Positions 60,482-64,000 of a stretch of 64,000 nt of DNA are shown here, in pieces. Made by a program: the position numbers and the translations under genes. Within the stretch, counting starts at the first letter, position 1. The number at the start of each line of letters is the position of its first letter. Under the pieces are notes generated by a model. That model ran no database searches, was not told where the DNA came from, and was given only the letters and a program-made list of their open reading frames with translations. This DNA comes from Quillaja saponaria (lineage: Eukaryota > Streptophyta > Magnoliopsida > Fabales > Quillajaceae): contig CM055608.1 in NCBI GenBank assembly GCA_029379385.1, positions 30,006,350-30,070,349 of the forward strand, given 5' to 3'.

Positions 60482-60875
60482 TGATAGAAAATGTAGTGAG
60501 CACAACACATAAAATTGAAGATGATGAACAAATTGGAATACTCAAAAGACAACTTCTACTTTGCTTAATATCAAATTGAAAACATACAATAGGTATTTAT
60601 AAAACTCATAATAGCAACTCTAAAGTCACACAACTAAATGTGCACTAATATGACTTTAACACCCATTATCCTGACATTAAGGACTCCAACCCATTACTAC
60701 AATTTTATTACACATTAACAAAAAAAAAAAAACATCCACTAGCACACAATAATTTATAGCCACCCATTATAAGAAATTAACTACCTCTTAAAACCCATTA
60801 CATCAAAATAACTCGCACCTTTTTAACTTCCACTAACAATTTATCATAGGAAAATAAAGTTTATTATTTTCAACA
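60482..60875 (-). repeat. 3' LTR of the copia element
   Basis: On the minus strand it starts TGTTGAAAATAATAAAC at 60875, directly after the polypurine tract, and probably ends ...TTTTCTATCA at 60482; the ends form a short imperfect inverted repeat. The 5' partner LTR lies outside the window, so the inner boundary is sure and the outer one probable. Confidence 0.65.
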
Positions 60876-61866
60876 CTTCCCCTTAAACTTAATTTTCCTT
60901 TCTAACTCCAAGCAATTCTCTCAATCCTTGAAAGACTTCAAATTTAAGTGGTTTTGTGAAAATATATGCAACTTGATCAAGAGACTTCACAAATTTGACT
61001 TCCACATTCTTTCTTGGCAATACACTCACGGATGAAATGATACCTCATGTCTATATGCTTGCTTCTATCATGGAAGACGAGATTCTTTGCCAAAGCTAGT
61101 GCAGACTTGTTGTCAACAAAAATTTGGGTTGCTTCTTTTTGTGGCTCTTGTAGCTCCTTCAACAATCTTCTTAACCAAAGGGCATGACAAGTACAAGAGG
61201 TAGCAGCAACATATTCAGCCTCACAAGTTGAAAGAGTAACAATTGGCTGCTTCTTTGAAACCCAAGAAATTGTATTATTTCCCATGAAAAATACAAAACC
61301 TGTGGTGCTTTTTCTATCATCCAAATCTCTGGCAAAATCACTATAACAGTATCCCACAAGATCAATAATATGTGAAGAAGAATAAAATAGGCCATAGTCA
61401 AGTGTACCTCTTAAGTAGCGAAGAATTCTTTTAGCCATTTTCATGTGAGTAGAAGTAGGAGATTCCATGTAACGACTTACTACTCCAACAGTATAAAGAA
61501 TGTCTGGCCTTGTGCAAGTCAAGTATCTTAAACTTTCCAACAAGACTTCTAAATAATGTGGGATCTACCTTCTCTCCAACATCATGCTTCGACAACTTCA
61601 CTCCGCATTCCATGGGTGTATTAACAGAGTTACTATCAAGCATTTGGAATTTCTTAAGAACATCTTTTGCATAGCCTTCTTGTGAAATAAAAATTCCACC
61701 ATCATTTTGCTTCACTTCAAAGCCCAAGTAGTAAGACATTAGCCCCATGTCAGTCATCTCAAATTCACAAGTCATTGCCTTCTTGAAATCTTCAAACATG
61801 ATTGGATTATTTCCTGTAAAAATTAGATCATCCACATAAAGGCAAACAAATAAAACATCACAATTT

Positions 61867-61920
61867 TCATGTGCCTTCACGTAAAGTGCATATTCATGTG
61901 CCTTCACGTAAAGTGCATAT
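61867..61920. repeat. 27-bp in-frame tandem duplication inside the copia RT region
   Basis: Two perfect copies of a 27-base unit, adding nine residues (HEYALYVKA repeated) just before CDVLFVCLYVDDL. Confidence 0.85.
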
Positions 61921-64000
61921 TCATGTGGACATCTAACATACCCATTTTCTTGAAAATACTAGTTAATTCAATTATTACACACCCTTGGTACTTGTTTTAG
62001 GCCATACAAAGCCTTTTTTATCTTCAAAACTTTGTCTTCTTGCCCTTTAATTACATAACTCTCAGGTTGATCAACATAAACCTCTTCTTCAAGAAAACCA
62101 TGGAGGAAAGCAAATTTTACATCCAATTGATAAATCTTCCAATGCTTATGGGCTGCAAAGGAGATCAACAATCTGATTGTTTCTAACCGAGCAACAGGAG
62201 CAAATACCTCTTCATAATCGATCCCCTGCTTTTGTGCATAGCCTTTTGCAACTAGCCTCGCTTTGTACTTTTCAACTTCTCCTTTGCATTTTTCTTTACC
62301 TTGTACACCCATTTCACACCAATAGCTTTATGATCTTTTAGAAGATTTGCCAACTCCCAAGTATCATTTTTTTTCAATAGCTATTATCTCCTCATCCATT
62401 GCTTGTCTCCACTTCTTGTCATTTTCAGCTTCTTCAAAAAATAATGGATCACTATCTGCAACAAGACAAAATAAATTAACATCTTCTATCACTTTTGTAT
62501 TTTCATAAAGATCAAGAAGACTTGGTTTTGGTGACCCTTCACTTGAACTTTTTTCTGATGAAAGAGTTGGTGATGGAGGTGGAGTAATGGCTTCCAATGG
62601 TGCTTCTATATCTTGTTCTTCTTCAAAGTAAGGAAAAAAAATTGTAACTTTCTTCTTCTTGAACATCCCAATCCCATGTTTCATCTTCATTGAACTCAAC
62701 ATCTCTACTAACTATGATTTTTCCATTCCTTGGGTTATAAAGCTTGTACCCTTTGAAATTTGAATCATAGCCAATAAATACATACTTCACACTTCGATCA
62801 TCAAGTTTAGATCTCTCTTGATCCGGTACATGGGCATAGGCAATGCTTCCAAAAATTCGCAAGTGAGAGACATTTGGCTTTTTTCCACTCCAAGCTTCTT
62901 GAGGTGTTTGATTCTCCACACCTTTGGTTGGACATCTGTTGGACTAAATAAACTGCACAAGAAACAGCTTCTGCCCAAAATTCTTTAGGCATATTCTTAG
63001 ATTTCAACAAACATCGGATCATATTAAGAATTGTTCTATTCTTCCTTTCTGCTACACCATTTTGTTGGGGTGTCCTAGGAACCGTTAAAGGACGACGAAT
63101 TCCTTGTGTTTCACAAAAGATATTGAATTCATTTGAAGTGAATTGGCCTCTTCTATCGGACCTTAAAGATTGATTACATGATCACTCTCTTTTTCAACAA
63201 GAGCTTTAAACTTTTTGAACACCTCAAAAGCCTCTGATTTTTTCTTCAAAAAATAAATCCATGTTTTACGAGTATAATCATCAATGAAAAGCAAAAAATA
63301 ATGATTTTTACTAAATGAGCATGGCTTGATTGGTCCACACACATCGGTATGAATAAGCTGAAGTGGCTCGGTTGCTCTTATGGCTTCTTTAGGAAAACTA
63401 TTCCTTGCATGTTTTCCAAGGAGGCATGCTTCACACAATTGATTTGGGTGGTCAATGAATGGCAACCCAGACACCATCCTTCTTTTCTCCCAAATTCTTG
63501 AGTCCTCCAAAATTCAAATGGCCCAACCGCATATGCCAACGCCATGTTGAATCTTTTGCACACATCTTCAAACATTTGGCACTATCATTTTGGAGATTCA
63601 AAATGAACATCCTGTTTCTTGTCATGAACACCTTAGCAATAAGATTAGCATCTTGGTCTCTAAGCCAAAGGTTTTCATCTTTCATATGGATTTCATAACT
63701 CTTCTCCAAAAGTTGTCCCAAACTTAAAATGTTACTTTTTAATTTTGGAACATAATAAACATCATAAATGAGCTTATGACCACCATCTTTCAAAGAAATT
63801 AAAATGGTACCTTTTTCCTTTGATTGGAATTTTGGAAGAGTCTCCAAAGGTCACAAATCCACTCACTTTTTCATCAAACTCCAAAAATTTGCTTTTGTCC
63901 CCACACATATGATTGCTTGCACCATTGTCAAGATACCATGAACTCTTAATCACCTCCTTTTCATCTCCTTTGAATGCTAGTAACAAAGTTGGCTCTTCCA

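Larger units (their letters stand above)
60482..64000 (-). mobile_element. Ty1/copia retrotransposon, decayed, running off the right edge
   Basis: On the minus strand from the right edge, the order is protease region ([13 protein letters not shown]), GAG-pre-integrase (WRWHMRLGHLNFGGLK, CEACLLGKHARNSF), integrase (IHTDVCGPIKP, FIDDYTRKTWIYFLKKK, QNGVAERKNRT region), reverse transcriptase ([51 protein letters not shown]), then RNase H (SDFARDLDDRKSTTGFVFFM, CEAEYVAATSCTCHALWLRR, DRSKHIDMRYHFIREC) and 3' end IFTKPLKFEVFQGLRE. Integrase before RT is the copia order. There are at least five frameshifts or stops (for example near 61035, 61540, 61950-61975, 62320, 62640 and 62900), so no polyprotein can be made. 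A purine tract (AAGGGGAAG) precedes the 3' LTR. Confidence 0.95.

Overview
This is a eudicot-type plant nuclear segment. It has AT-rich intergenic DNA, short phase-conserved GT-AG introns, eukaryotic tRNA genes with internal A/B boxes, plant-only families (NET actin-binding, TUBBY-like F-box, YUCCA-type monooxygenase, classical arabinogalactan protein, MUR3-type exostosin) and CACTA, Ty3-like and Ty1/copia transposable elements. The species cannot be named from the sequence alone.

Layout. 1-2460 (-): N-terminal exons of a PTIP/MDC1-like BRCT-family DNA-damage protein running off the left edge. 2738-2955: two convergent tRNA-Pro genes (AGG and TGG). 4028-7585 (+): tandem pair of F-box/DUF295 genes, the second frameshifted. 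9979-10740 (+): SDR pseudogene. 11378-13202 (-): two-exon gene for a 173-residue protein. 14731-15400 (+): two-exon gene for a 161-residue membrane protein. 17149-18499 (-): exostosin-type glycosyltransferase with one frameshift. 22078-23476 (-): YUCCA-like flavin monooxygenase with a stop codon inside the NADPH-binding motif. 25624-25703 (-): tRNA-Leu(AAG), possibly decayed. 26668-27084 (+): AGP. 27855-29588 (-): NET3-type protein. 31118-32203 (-): F-box protein.

32470-46340 is the most structured part. The last exon of a vacuolar NHX-type Na+/H+ antiporter (32470-32703) and its first two exons plus a 5' UTR exon (44926-46340) lie on the same strand. They are separated by a truncated LTR retrotransposon, and a complete 10,215-bp CACTA transposon (33439-43653, TSD TAT) is nested in that retrotransposon's LTR. 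The central NHX exons are missing. Both CACTA genes (TNP2 and a Transposase_24-type gene) are frameshifted. An intron of the second holds a tandem array of about 168 bp x 4.

47603-51181 (+): an intact five-exon TUBBY-like F-box gene. 52782-53252 (-): glycine-rich protein. 53253-60481 shows no convincing gene. 60482-64000 (-): a decayed Ty1/copia element (3' LTR, RNase H, RT, integrase, protease) running off the right edge.

Themes. Several otherwise well-conserved genes each carry exactly one inactivating lesion, so either recent decay or residual assembly indels must be considered. Short tandem duplications (27-112 bp) recur across the window. I found no convincing new multi-gene system. The NHX/retrotransposon/CACTA nesting is the most informative structure here.
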